A stretch of 64,000 bases of DNA from UBA7236 sp964463165 (GTDB taxonomy: Bacteria; Bacteroidota; Bacteroidia; Chitinophagales; BACL12), in NCBI GenBank assembly GCA_964463165.1, contig CAYXBK010000002.1, forward strand, positions 1 through 64,000, given 5' to 3'. Shown in pieces: positions 49,746 through 59,095 of this stretch; the first letter of the stretch is position 1, and the number at the start of each line of letters is the position of its first letter. The translations under genes were made by a program, and so were the position numbers. The notes below the pieces were generated by a model. The model did no database searches, had not been told where the DNA came from, and saw only the letters and a program-made list of their open reading frames with translations.

Positions 49746-50744
49746 TTATCCGAAATTCAGCAACAAATCTGCAACATCTTTTTGTAAACAATAAACATTA
49801 TTGATCTGTTCGATATTCGGAATTTTGATCGAACCGATCAGTTTATAATCTTTTGTATTGAAAACCTGAACCATATTTGGTACTGCTTCACCACCCGGGA
49901 ATAAACCCAGATATCTCTTCCTTGTTTCGCTCACGCCGCCATAATAATAATTATTTGAAGCATCTGTATCTCCACCCCTGCCAAATCCTTTTGTATCGAT
50001 CGTGCGCAGAAAATTCCAGTTTTTATCGTACACTTTTAATTCAAAGTGTCCGCTGTCGAATGCCCAATATTGCTGATTTATTTTTCTCACACTGTGGGGC
50101 GCTTTAAAATTGAGCGGATATCTTTTTCTTTTTGTAATGTTCACCACACCACCGTTCCCCTGGCTTTTAATAAATTTTTGTGCTATGCGTTTCATTAATT
50201 GCCTGCCTGAGGTATGGTGCACAAGAATATACAGATCACCTTCATACCCTTCAAAAATAAGATTACAATGAAATTTGTCCACCACTTCCACATCAGCTTC
50301 GTCTTCACCTTCTTCAGGAGCACTTGATTTAAAATCGGAAAGATTTATCCGCTCACCAACTTTATTACTGCTGATATCAAAACTCACGATCTCATCATGT
50401 TTTGTATTTGAGATCCAAATATTTTGACCGATCATACTGATCTCATGCACATCCGTTAAACTGGGAATATCCAGTTTTTCATATTTGTTTCCTTTCAGGT
50501 CGAATTTAAATAATTCACTGGAAGATGCGAGATATAATGTATACGGGTCAGCCGGATGATATGCCATTGAGCTCATTCCAAGATCACCCCAGCCGTTAAA
50601 AAAATTGATGGGTTGCACCTGTTCATTTTCATCAATGAGCTGCATTGTTTTAATCTGGTCACGTGAAATTTCCCGGTCTGCCGGGTTCGCATTCAGCGAA
50701 CCAATCACAAGAATTTTTTTATCGGGGTTGATCAATTTTCCCAT
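49746..50744 (-). CDS. Propeller-like protein of unknown function in the EPS cluster
   Basis: I cannot assign a family to this 332-residue protein. The sequence is beta-rich with repeating segments such as PYTLYLASSSELFKFDLKGN, NIWISNTKHDEIVSFDISSN and QYWAFDSGHFELKVYDKNW, which suggests a six- or seven-bladed beta-propeller. No signal peptide or lipobox is visible, so it is probably cytosolic. It sits between the Wzy-like polymerase gene and a sulfotransferase, with spacing of 12 and 3 bases, so it is an integral part of the operon. A role in binding or modifying the glycan or in organising the sulfotransferases is possible but not shown. Confidence 0.7.
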   Translation of the reverse strand: MGKLINPDKKILVIGSLNANPADREISRDQIKTMQLIDENEQVQPINFFNGWGDLGMSSMAYHPADPYTLYLASSSELFKFDLKGNKYEKLDIPSLTDVHEISMIGQNIWISNTKHDEIVSFDISSNKVGERINLSDFKSSAPEEGEDEADVEVVDKFHCNLIFEGYEGDLYILVHHTSGRQLMKRIAQKFIKSQGNGGVVNITKRKRYPLNFKAPHSVRKINQQYWAFDSGHFELKVYDKNWNFLRTIDTKGFGRGGDTDASNNYYYGGVSETRKRYLGLFPGGEAVPNMVQVFNTKDYKLIGSIKIPNIEQINNVYCLQKDVADLLLNFG

Positions 50745-50756
50745 TGTATGATTGAT

Positions 50757-52085
50757 TTAAAATTTATTTTCCGCCAGCACTACCGGTAAACCTTGTTTAT
50801 CCATTTGCACTTCAAGTAATTTATACGCATAAATAATGAGGATAAAAATTGCGGTTGACCCGGGTTGCATAAACAAGTACCCCTTGGCAAGGGAAGATAA
50901 AAATGAAAATATTAAAAAGTATTTTGCAGCGATCATGAATGGTTCATTTTTATACCGCCGGATGAATTTTGTGCTTCTGAATGAAATGAAATATTGCATA
51001 TAAATTAAAATGGAACCCAAAATACCATATGTCATAATGGAACCCAAAATGCCGATGTCACCGGGTGGAACCGTATAAATTGTATGTGCGTCCGTTGCCG
51101 AATCAGAACTGAATTTTCCAAGCCCGATGAGCCAGCCTATTTTATAATCCTGCAAATAGATCAGTAAAATACCGATCTCTTCCAGTCGTGCGTCTACGGA
51201 GCTTTCACCCGATGCATTTCCGGTAAACACGACTGTTGCAAGACTTGTATACTGAATAATATAATCATTTACCCGATCAGGAATAATCGCATACATCACT
51301 CCCATGATCAATACAAATGAAACACCGATTGTTGTGAAGATGCGCACTGCACGCTGCCAGTTCACTTCAAACATATAAAATACAAAAATAGAGGCAACAA
51401 CGGCGATCATCACCGAACGCCCCTGATGTAAAAAAAACAAATAGGAAAGATGTACACCGGAAAGCCAGATACTTCTTGTATCTTTTTTCTTCACATAATT
51501 CACGGTATAATACACTGCAAGAAACGCAATAAAGTCAATTCCGAATTTAAAACGGTAACCACCTTTTATATCACTGTAACCCACAAACGAATAATCGAGA
51601 TATTTTGTGGGGTCGAGAAACATATAACATAAAATGAAGTAAACCATGGTTCCCCAGCCGAGCCATTTAATCGCCCTGAATAAATCGCCGATCGTAAAAA
51701 AGCGGGTTTGCAATAAATATATCAATACAAATACACCGCTGATCCCGTACCAGTGCCGTTGCGATGAAAATCCACCGAGAAATGGTTGTCCTTCGCTGAG
51801 AGTAGCCATGTAGCCCGCCCAGACCGGCATGACAAGAATAAGAACATAATAATAATGTATCTCGTCAACTGCTTTCCGGATCAGGAAAACATAAAACCCG
51901 TAGATAAACGTAAATGAAATAATAAATGTATACCACAGAATTTCAAATGGCATATAATAATCAACAAGGGGCGTACGCGTGAGGATACGTGTTGTAAATA
52001 AAATAAAGATAACGAGGATCCAGGTTTTACCCCAGACCGACATCGGCTCTTTATATATTCCTTTTTCCTCAGTTAAAATCCCCAT
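50757..52085 (-). CDS. Wzy-like O-antigen polymerase / ligase
   Basis: The 442-residue integral membrane protein has about eleven hydrophobic segments and a larger loop between about residues 265 and 335 (INDYIIQYTSLATVV ... GKFSSDSATDAHTIYTVP). This resembles the periplasmic loop of the O-antigen polymerase/ligase family. The loop segment GLGKFSSDSATDAHT matches the usual G-x-G-x(n)-H/N pattern of that family only loosely. In a Wzx/Wzy-type pathway it would join repeat units into long chains at the periplasmic face. It lies next to the flippase and export genes of the same operon. Sequence conservation of Wzy is low, so the call rests on topology and context. Confidence 0.8.
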   Translation of the reverse strand: MGILTEEKGIYKEPMSVWGKTWILVIFILFTTRILTRTPLVDYYMPFEILWYTFIISFTFIYGFYVFLIRKAVDEIHYYYVLILVMPVWAGYMATLSEGQPFLGGFSSQRHWYGISGVFVLIYLLQTRFFTIGDLFRAIKWLGWGTMVYFILCYMFLDPTKYLDYSFVGYSDIKGGYRFKFGIDFIAFLAVYYTVNYVKKKDTRSIWLSGVHLSYLFFLHQGRSVMIAVVASIFVFYMFEVNWQRAVRIFTTIGVSFVLIMGVMYAIIPDRVNDYIIQYTSLATVVFTGNASGESSVDARLEEIGILLIYLQDYKIGWLIGLGKFSSDSATDAHTIYTVPPGDIGILGSIMTYGILGSILIYMQYFISFRSTKFIRRYKNEPFMIAAKYFLIFSFLSSLAKGYLFMQPGSTAIFILIIYAYKLLEVQMDKQGLPVVLAENKF

Positions 52086-52087
52086 AA

Positions 52088-52966
52088 TTAATTATACCAT
52101 TTTTGCAGGTTTAATCCTGTAATTGATTCTGTAAGTTGAATATCATGTATAAAGTATGTTTCAATAATTCTTTTTTTTGTTGCCGCATCAATTTTTGGTG
52201 CTGTTGCCTTCTGTAAATTTTTCCGGATAAAAAACTTCCGGATCGATTTTCTGAATTCCTTTGAAGGAAGCACAGCTTTCAGCAAACGCTTGGCAAAATT
52301 AGGCCTTCTCACCAAATCTCTTAATGTTTCGTTTACAGCTTCCCCTGCTTCATTACTGTGTACATTCAGATCGAGAACCTGCACAGGCACATTTAAAAAT
52401 TTCTGAACCCGTTCGATTGTCAATTCTGTGTTTTGGATCAGATCGTCTTCAAAGGTCAAAAAAAGAAAGTTCTCTTTCGGGAATACTTTTAAAAAGGCTT
52501 CGATCTGCATCCCATAATATCCCCTTTCGAGATATGCATAGATTTTTTGTTCTTTCAAATTTTGCTTCCTTCCTGATTCTGCTTCCAGTGCTTTTTCAAA
52601 ATCAAAAGGTTCCAGCCCTTTTTTCTTAGTCATTAAATAATGCGAATATGCCCGATCAGCAGGATTGCGAAGAACGACAATAATTCTGATGTCCTTTCCA
52701 AGCGTGTCGGCAATACGCTGCGCAGTGTATGGAAATAATAAATAATCCGGATCTACTTCACCAACCGCTTTTTGATTGCTTTTGCCTTTAAAATAGGAAT
52801 CGTAAAATGTTTTTCCTTTCTGATAATCTTCATCGAATAAAAAAAACTTAGTTTCTTTCACAGGAGGAATATAAATATCCGGATGCCGGCTGATAATATC
52901 TGCCAGTGTGGTAGTACCTGCTTTCTGAGCGCCGATACAAATAAAATTTTGCCGGATATCTGTCAT
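52088..52966 (-). CDS. Sulfotransferase 4 of the EPS cluster
   Basis: The 292-residue PAPS-dependent sulfotransferase has the 5' loop CIGAQKAGTTTLADIISRHP and PPVKETKFFLFDED. The 3'-phosphate element is VLRNPADRAYSHYLM. A basic C-terminal part (RKSIRKFFIRKNLQK) is followed by an acidic-aromatic tail. The segment ERGYYGMQIEAFLKVFPKEN is typical of heparan-type NDST/HS-sulfotransferase-like folds. One base separates its ATG from the stop codon of sulfotransferase 5. The acceptor position on the glycan is unknown. Confidence 0.92.
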   Translation of the reverse strand: MTDIRQNFICIGAQKAGTTTLADIISRHPDIYIPPVKETKFFLFDEDYQKGKTFYDSYFKGKSNQKAVGEVDPDYLLFPYTAQRIADTLGKDIRIIVVLRNPADRAYSHYLMTKKKGLEPFDFEKALEAESGRKQNLKEQKIYAYLERGYYGMQIEAFLKVFPKENFLFLTFEDDLIQNTELTIERVQKFLNVPVQVLDLNVHSNEAGEAVNETLRDLVRRPNFAKRLLKAVLPSKEFRKSIRKFFIRKNLQKATAPKIDAATKKRIIETYFIHDIQLTESITGLNLQKWYN

Positions 52967-52967
52967 G

Positions 52968-53882
52968 TTAATTCAACCAGTTGTTCAGATTCACTTTAAT
53001 CAATATCGCTAATTTTTGAATATCTTCTCTGTAAACCGAAATAAGTTGTTTCCTGATTTTCGGGTCCATATCTGTTTTTTTCAGATTGTATTTCAGCAGC
53101 ATGCCCTTCACTTTATTCCGTAAACGTTTTTTTGTTTCGCGGCCCATTAATTTTCTGAAAAAATTAAGTACCGGATTTTTTCTTGTTGTAATGATCTTCT
53201 TAAACCATTTCACTTTCATCTCACCGCTCTGATTTTTTTGTTTGAGTTCCACCTGATTCAAACCGGCATCCACACCCAGAAATGTATAAATTTCATTCAG
53301 CATTTTTTGCGGATTGGATTCAAGGTCGTCATAAAAACAAATCTTCACGTGATCGAAATTTTCGAGGTACGCTTTCACTTGTTCGAAATAAAATCCCTTA
53401 TCAATATAAAAATAATCGAAGTGCCAGTTTTCTTTTTTGCGGTATTCTTCATCCCTGATGGCATCTTCAAAACTCAGTTGTTCACGCAGGTCGCGGCGGT
53501 TATGCATATATTGTGAATATGCCCGTTCCGCCGGATCACGCAATATGATCAGTATTTTTATTTTCCGGTAATCAGGCACCAGTAATTTAATATTCTGAAT
53601 TGTTTGTGCGTGAAAATATAAATAAGGTGTGGATGATTCACCGACAATTTTTTCGGTATGGCCCTTAAATAAATCCTGATAACTTTCAATAGTTGTTGTA
53701 TACCTGTGACGGGCATCTTTAAACTTCGGTTCCTGATTATAAAAAGTAAAAAAGCAAGGCTCCTTCTGGAGGGGCATAAATATATCCGGGTGATTACCGA
53801 GGTATTCATGCATCGAAGTGGTACCTGCACGTGCAGTTCCCACAATCAAAAAATTTGGCCATCTTGCTGTATTATTCGTCAT
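52968..53882 (-). CDS. Sulfotransferase 5 of the EPS cluster
   Basis: The 304-residue PAPS-dependent sulfotransferase has the 5' loop IVGTARAGTTSMHEYLGNHP and MPLQKEPCFFTFYN. The 3'-phosphate element is ILRDPAERAYSQYMHN. The C-terminal half is rich in Lys and Arg. It overlaps the flippase gene by 11 bases at its start and nearly abuts sulfotransferase 4, so the three genes are tightly coupled. Together the five enzymes of this type are the most unusual part of the operon. The substrate is inferred to be the lipid-linked repeat unit or its sugar precursors. Confidence 0.92.
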   Translation of the reverse strand: MTNNTARWPNFLIVGTARAGTTSMHEYLGNHPDIFMPLQKEPCFFTFYNQEPKFKDARHRYTTTIESYQDLFKGHTEKIVGESSTPYLYFHAQTIQNIKLLVPDYRKIKILIILRDPAERAYSQYMHNRRDLREQLSFEDAIRDEEYRKKENWHFDYFYIDKGFYFEQVKAYLENFDHVKICFYDDLESNPQKMLNEIYTFLGVDAGLNQVELKQKNQSGEMKVKWFKKIITTRKNPVLNFFRKLMGRETKKRLRNKVKGMLLKYNLKKTDMDPKIRKQLISVYREDIQKLAILIKVNLNNWLN

Positions 53883-55290
53883 TTTCCTGTTCGTTGATAT
53901 CTTTCGTTTCCTGTTTCTTTTCCTTTTTATTTTTTCTGTTCAGCAAATTCATAAAATCTGCAAATGGATTATAGATCATATTTATTCCCATGGTAAAATA
54001 AATATGCAATGCACATCCTAAATTTAAAACTGTTCTTGCTATAGAGGTTGCCAAAGCTGCGCCGATGATTCCCATGGATGGAATAAAAACATAACTCAGC
54101 CCGATACTTGTAACCGTTGTGATCGCAGCATAACGCTGTGTGATTTTTTGCCGGCCGGTCATATTTAATAAAACCGTAACAGGGCCTGTCATAAAGTTTA
54201 CAAGCTGCCCTAAATTGATGATATGAAATGTGATGATTGCTTCGCGTGTGATGAATTCGGGCCCGTACATACTCAGCAATAATTTCGGCAATAAAAAAAA
54301 GAGCAGCATGATGGGCATACACGACCAGAATATCAGCCTTGTTGAAAGGTTCACCGTTTTTTTGAGTTGCTTATTATCATTTTCACCAAATGCTTCTGCG
54401 AATTTCGGCCCGGTAATATTATTTATGGCAATCAGCGGCATGGTTGCAAATGCAGTGAGGCGTGATGCACCTGCGAAAATTCCTACCTGATCATCGGCAA
54501 CATATGCAGCGAGAATTAATGTACCGAGCCATGTATATAATGTTGTGAGATATTTCGCAGACAACATGGGAATTGAAACATTCAATAACTCCCGTTTGCT
54601 CAGTTGAGGTTGTGTAATTTGTTTATAAGGGACATATTTTAACCAATACCAGACGCCCAATAAAAAAGTTACGCCGAGGCCGATCACATATGTAATATTC
54701 ACCGCCATCGGATCGGTGGTAAATAAAATGGTGATGAGCAAGAGCACGGTTGCCACAGCCTGCGTTGAAACATTATTTATCCATGAATAAGCCTGAATTT
54801 TTTTTAATCCGCGAATACCCTCTTCAATTACACCGCTTAAAATAAAAAAGAAGATCCCGATCGAAAATATCTGAATAGGAAGTGTATAAGGCTTGTCGTG
54901 ATAAATATAATGCGTAAGAGTGGGGGCGCCGAAAAAAAGCAATACGGATAAAAAAATTGCGATTGGCAAAACCAACCGGATACCCATTTGAAAAATTTCA
55001 TTTACAAGGTCATAACGGTTTTGTTTCCTGTACTGTGCAACAAATCTTGATATCGCCATGTCGACACCAAATCTGCCTGCGATACCAACGAGACTAAGCA
55101 GGGAAAAACAAACACGAAAAACACCGAATGCTGCGGCACCAAAAAAATTTGTAATGACAAGTTGCTGTATGAGGCCCAATGGCCGGCCGATCGTACTGAT
55201 TAAAAATCCCGAGCGGCTTTTCTTAAAAATCTCAGAAAAATCCTTATCCTTTAATTTGTTTCTGAATTTTTTTCTGATTTTCCCGATCAT
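53872..55290 (-). CDS. Wzx-like polysaccharide flippase
   Basis: The 472-residue polytopic protein of the MOP/MATE-like oligosaccharide flippase superfamily has about twelve to fourteen membrane segments. An N-terminal basic stretch leads into SGFLISTIGRPLGLIQQLVI, typical of the family. Characteristic segments are FGAAAFGVFRVCFSLLSLVG and FGVDMAISRFVAQYRKQNRY near the start. The C-terminal tail is highly charged (NRKNKKEKKQETKD). It would move the lipid-linked repeat unit across the inner membrane. The start overlaps the SGNH gene stop by four bases, and its end overlaps sulfotransferase 5 by 11 bases. Confidence 0.9.
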   Translation of the reverse strand: MIGKIRKKFRNKLKDKDFSEIFKKSRSGFLISTIGRPLGLIQQLVITNFFGAAAFGVFRVCFSLLSLVGIAGRFGVDMAISRFVAQYRKQNRYDLVNEIFQMGIRLVLPIAIFLSVLLFFGAPTLTHYIYHDKPYTLPIQIFSIGIFFFILSGVIEEGIRGLKKIQAYSWINNVSTQAVATVLLLITILFTTDPMAVNITYVIGLGVTFLLGVWYWLKYVPYKQITQPQLSKRELLNVSIPMLSAKYLTTLYTWLGTLILAAYVADDQVGIFAGASRLTAFATMPLIAINNITGPKFAEAFGENDNKQLKKTVNLSTRLIFWSCMPIMLLFFLLPKLLLSMYGPEFITREAIITFHIINLGQLVNFMTGPVTVLLNMTGRQKITQRYAAITTVTSIGLSYVFIPSMGIIGAALATSIARTVLNLGCALHIYFTMGINMIYNPFADFMNLLNRKNKKEKKQETKDINEQENDE

Positions 55291-56408
55291 AACGATTTGT
55301 CTTCAATACTTTTTTGAATCGAATCAGCTGATTCAGTATTGCTGGTTACAACACCATTTTGCATATCGATGCGCTTAATGAATTCATCGGCAAATACACC
55401 GGTGAAAATTTTTGCGCCTGCAGCATTTAAATGTGCAAGATCGAAAAGGTGTTCACGCTCGTTAAACATCGGATACGCTGAAGGATTTTGAAAACCGATC
55501 TTATTTTTTTCAGGGAGCTGATTGTATAATGGAATTAAATATTCATATCTGTCGCCAAGGCGTTGTGATAACATGATCACCACTTTAATATCATTCTTAT
55601 CGCAATAGGTGATTATATCTTCAAGATCTTTTTCAATTGTTTTATTCGGGTTTTTTTGTACGTCTTTATATTTATCATATAAAAACTGGCAGCGTTTGGT
55701 CCGGTAAGCGATTGTATCAGGCGTACGCAATTCATTATAACGCTGTGCAAGATCGCCTGAAGGATTTTCCATCATTTCCTGATCGAGTGCATAAAATCCA
55801 TCCTGATTCGGGCCGAGTGATGAAGGCTCCACATTCATTCCGCAATGCTGCTGCACGAAAGCCGAACCCATTCCGATCATCATTGATTTCTCCAAAAATG
55901 AAAATGCGTGCAAAGAAGGTACACTTATTTTTTTGGACATGCTTTTTTCAGATTCCCACGAAGCTTTCATTACGTTACCGATATTATCATAATTATACCA
56001 GTAGATCATTTCCTTTTTATGCAAATTATCCGCACCCATTTTTGTGAGTTCGGATAGATCGATCACAACATATTTAATATTTGATTTATCATAATCGAGC
56101 AGATTGTTCAACATATACACCGATTGCGGTGTGCGGTTGGCGGGAATTCCGAAATTGAAAGATTTAATTTCTAATTCAGGCCGCTCGGCATGCATGATCG
56201 AATCAAATTGATGACAATCGAGATGGCGGTAAGTTGTACTTGCCCCGATAAATAACGTATTGTATTGCTCGTGATGATCAATATAGGTTTCGTATTTTGT
56301 ATTCAGCCTGATATTTCCCCATGAAAAAGGCATGGTCATTAACCCGATCTGGCTGATGAGCAGAACGATCAAAATGAGCAAACCCAAACGAAGAATTAAC
56401 TTTTTCAT
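55287..56408 (-). CDS. Membrane-anchored SGNH-fold protein (O-acetylation partner)
   Basis: The 373-residue protein has an N-terminal membrane anchor (about 4-22) and then an SGNH/AlgX-like domain. The nucleophile block is LFIGASTTYRHLD (Ser in GAS, about residue 57). Block II is FNFGIPANRTPQS. The catalytic Asp/His pair is in DLAHLNAAGAKIFTG near the end. Such proteins carry out the extracytoplasmic acyl-transfer step in systems like AlgI-AlgX or PatA-PatB. The MBOAT gene lies three bases upstream, so the pair probably O-acetylates the polysaccharide. The final assignment as acetyltransferase rather than esterase is inference. Confidence 0.8.
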   Translation of the reverse strand: MKKLILRLGLLILIVLLISQIGLMTMPFSWGNIRLNTKYETYIDHHEQYNTLFIGASTTYRHLDCHQFDSIMHAERPELEIKSFNFGIPANRTPQSVYMLNNLLDYDKSNIKYVVIDLSELTKMGADNLHKKEMIYWYNYDNIGNVMKASWESEKSMSKKISVPSLHAFSFLEKSMMIGMGSAFVQQHCGMNVEPSSLGPNQDGFYALDQEMMENPSGDLAQRYNELRTPDTIAYRTKRCQFLYDKYKDVQKNPNKTIEKDLEDIITYCDKNDIKVVIMLSQRLGDRYEYLIPLYNQLPEKNKIGFQNPSAYPMFNEREHLFDLAHLNAAGAKIFTGVFADEFIKRIDMQNGVVTSNTESADSIQKSIEDKSL

Positions 56409-56411
56409 TTC

Positions 56412-57884
56412 CTAAAATTGAAAATAAATAAATGCCGAATTTGTTGTTACCGCAAACCATGCAACACACATCGCTATGATGATATAAAATCCCCATCGCC
56501 GGTAAAGTGGTTTCGCTGCTATGCGTTTATCAATTGTTACGTCTTTATTTGTATATAAATTATAATCCGTGTACAGCAATACTGCGATGAAAAACATCGA
56601 CAACCAGAATTCAATGATGCTTGGTGTTGCACCTGAAGGAGCGCTGTCGTACAATAATTCATGTGTTGTATCGGGGTGGGTGAAAATACTCTGAATGATG
56701 GTACCTGCTTCATTGATATTTCTTGAACAAAAGAAAATATCCGGAATACAGGTGAGGTTAAATATCCAGAACATCAATACCAGATTTGTAAGCCATCTTG
56801 CTTTCGGCAACATGGTAGGCAAATTAACTTTCGGAAAATATTTATCCCAGATACGGGACACGACAATAAAAAATCCATGCACAAAACCGAACATAATAAA
56901 GGTCCAGTTTGCTCCATGCCAGAAGCCCATGATCGTTAATGTAAGCCAATTGTTGATCAGCATGCGTGGAAATGAAACTTTACTTCCACCCAGCGGGATA
57001 TATAAATAATCACGCACCCAAACAGTAAGTGTAATATGCCAGCGTTCCCAGAATTCGCGAATTGATTTGGAGAAATACGGTGTTTTAAAATTATCACGGA
57101 GATTATGTCCCATGATTTTTGCTGCGCCGATCGCAATATCACAATATCCTGAAAAATCGCAATATACCTGGATTGCAAACAACCATGTGGCAAGTATCAC
57201 CGCAAATCCGCCGTGATCGCCGGGTTGATTATACACTTCTCTCACAAAAATCGCAAGCCTGTCGGCAATCACAACTTTTTTAAAGAAGCCGTATAAAATG
57301 CGGATCAATCCTTCTTTTACACGCTGATAATCAAAATCGAAATTTTGTTTTAATTGGGGAAGAAATTGTTCTTTCCTTTGAATCGGACCGGCAACAAGTT
57401 GTGGCCAGTAAGCAACAAATGTTGCAAAATAACCGAAATGTTTTTCGGCTTTTGCAGTTCCGTTGTACACATCAACCGTATAACTGATTGCCTGGAATGT
57501 ATAGAAGGATAAACCAACAGGTAATAATAATTTAAAATCAGGTACATTATAAAAAACATTCAGGCTGTCGAATACAACACGAACGGAATCATTGAAGAAA
57601 TTAAAATATTTAAAAAGGAAAAGTATTGAAAGATTCATGACGATACTTGTTATCATCCATGGCTTTCGTTTTTTCTTATCCGTATGCTTCGACATCTGTA
57701 AACCGCAGAAATAGTCGATCGAAGTGGAGAGTACGATCAGGAAGGCATATTCAGCTTTCCAGCACATATAAAAATAATAGCTGGCGCCGAGCAACATCAC
57801 CCATCTCCATTTATAGGGAATGGAGAAATAAAGAATAATTACAAGCGGTAAAAAAATTAAAAAATGAAGTGAGTTAAAAATCAT
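56412..57884 (-). CDS. MBOAT family acyltransferase (AlgI-like)
   Basis: The 490-residue inner-membrane protein of the membrane-bound O-acyltransferase family has about eleven membrane segments. Hallmarks are YCDFSGYCDIAIGAAKIMG, FKTPYFSKSIREFWERWHIT and WVRDYLYIPLGGSK. The catalytic His lies in ITIMGFWHGANWTF-type sequence (here LTIMGFWHGANWTFIMFG). AlgI-type proteins pass acyl groups across the membrane to a periplasmic SGNH partner, and that partner is the next gene. This predicts O-acetyl substituents on the polysaccharide. The gap to the Wzz-like gene upstream is 29 bases. Confidence 0.93.
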   Translation of the reverse strand: MIFNSLHFLIFLPLVIILYFSIPYKWRWVMLLGASYYFYMCWKAEYAFLIVLSTSIDYFCGLQMSKHTDKKKRKPWMITSIVMNLSILFLFKYFNFFNDSVRVVFDSLNVFYNVPDFKLLLPVGLSFYTFQAISYTVDVYNGTAKAEKHFGYFATFVAYWPQLVAGPIQRKEQFLPQLKQNFDFDYQRVKEGLIRILYGFFKKVVIADRLAIFVREVYNQPGDHGGFAVILATWLFAIQVYCDFSGYCDIAIGAAKIMGHNLRDNFKTPYFSKSIREFWERWHITLTVWVRDYLYIPLGGSKVSFPRMLINNWLTLTIMGFWHGANWTFIMFGFVHGFFIVVSRIWDKYFPKVNLPTMLPKARWLTNLVLMFWIFNLTCIPDIFFCSRNINEAGTIIQSIFTHPDTTHELLYDSAPSGATPSIIEFWLSMFFIAVLLYTDYNLYTNKDVTIDKRIAAKPLYRRWGFYIIIAMCVAWFAVTTNSAFIYFQF

Positions 57885-57913
57885 ATCCTTCTTACCACGC
57901 TTCTATTGGATGA

Positions 57914-59059
57914 TTAAATTTTGTTGCTTTCAGGATCGATCAGTGATTGATTTTCCTGTTCCTTCTTATATTTTTCTATCAGGACCTGTTTTTGTTTCGA
58001 TTCGGAAACACTGTCTTTGATATATTTTCTGACGGCAACAACAATGGTTGTTAAAAATCCACCGAGAATCAGTCCGATAATTGAATAAAATGTTGTTTGC
58101 TCTTTTTCCTTGATCGTTGCATATTTAGGAGCATCCACAATATCCACGAGAGGCGTTTTATTCTGAAGGTCAAATGCAGCAAGTTGTAATTGCGCAAATG
58201 TGGTTGAATATTCTGTAGTTACCAGTCCAATTTCCCGTATGAGTCTGTTTTGTGTGAGATACCCTGAAAATTTCACGGTATAACTGCTGTTGTCCTGCAC
58301 CTGTGCAAGCTGGTTTTCTTTTGATTCAAGAAGTGCACGCAGCGAATCGGCTTTTTCCTGCATCAGTTCAACAGTGAGCCGCTCATTTTTTACCTGTGCA
58401 TTGATATAATAATCTGAACCTGCATAAGCGAGATAATCCGCCATATAAAAAGAAAAATCGTGGTTCAGTGATGAAACTTCCATCTGGTTCATCCCGAAAT
58501 CATCGCTGTAATCTGTAGTAATATCATTTTCAATCAATTCATCATAAATAACGGTCAGCACACTGTCTTCATAGCGAGTTAATGAATCAATATTGCCATG
58601 CACGATTTTCGCATTTTTTATTTTTTTCTTCTTCGCCCATTTCGGATACATCTCGATATAAAAATTAGCGAGATAATCTTCACGTGGTTCCGACTTTTTA
58701 TTTAACTGGATCGTTCTTTTTTCGAGTAAGGCTTCTTTTACAAGTGTGCGGGATTGCAAAATACCAAGGAATAATTCATTGGTAAATTCGGTTCCTGTTG
58801 TGATACCGATTCCAAATGAACTCGCAAGAGAAGCAAGTGATGAAGTGGAGGATCCTTCGGTTCCTTTTACCGCAAAATCGGAATGCGCAATATAATGTTC
58901 AGGTTTCCAGATTGCATAGAATCGGAGCAACAGTGCAAATAGAATTGAAACAATCAGGATCACCCACCATTTTCTGAAAATATATTTTCTGTATTCACCT
59001 AATTTGGAAAACAGATCTCCAATATTAATTTCATCATTATAAGGACGGTCGTATTGCAT
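57914..59059 (-). CDS. Wzz-like chain-length determinant / polysaccharide co-polymerase
   Basis: The 381-residue protein has the co-polymerase layout: a cytosolic N-terminus, a membrane segment (about 35-53, following RKWWVILIVSILFALLL), a periplasmic domain with coiled-coil stretches (about 80-335), and a second membrane segment (about 341-361) followed by a charged cytosolic tail. The SSLASLASSFGIGI segment resembles the family's periplasmic base. There is no tyrosine-kinase domain, so it is a Wzz rather than a Wzc-type protein. It controls chain length or links the polymerase to the export channel. It lies 36 bases after the Wza-like gene. Confidence 0.88.
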   Translation of the reverse strand: MQYDRPYNDEINIGDLFSKLGEYRKYIFRKWWVILIVSILFALLLRFYAIWKPEHYIAHSDFAVKGTEGSSTSSLASLASSFGIGITTGTEFTNELFLGILQSRTLVKEALLEKRTIQLNKKSEPREDYLANFYIEMYPKWAKKKKIKNAKIVHGNIDSLTRYEDSVLTVIYDELIENDITTDYSDDFGMNQMEVSSLNHDFSFYMADYLAYAGSDYYINAQVKNERLTVELMQEKADSLRALLESKENQLAQVQDNSSYTVKFSGYLTQNRLIREIGLVTTEYSTTFAQLQLAAFDLQNKTPLVDIVDAPKYATIKEKEQTTFYSIIGLILGGFLTTIVVAVRKYIKDSVSESKQKQVLIEKYKKEQENQSLIDPESNKI

Positions 59060-59095
59060 AATTAATTTTCGGTATTAATCTGAAAATGATGTCAT

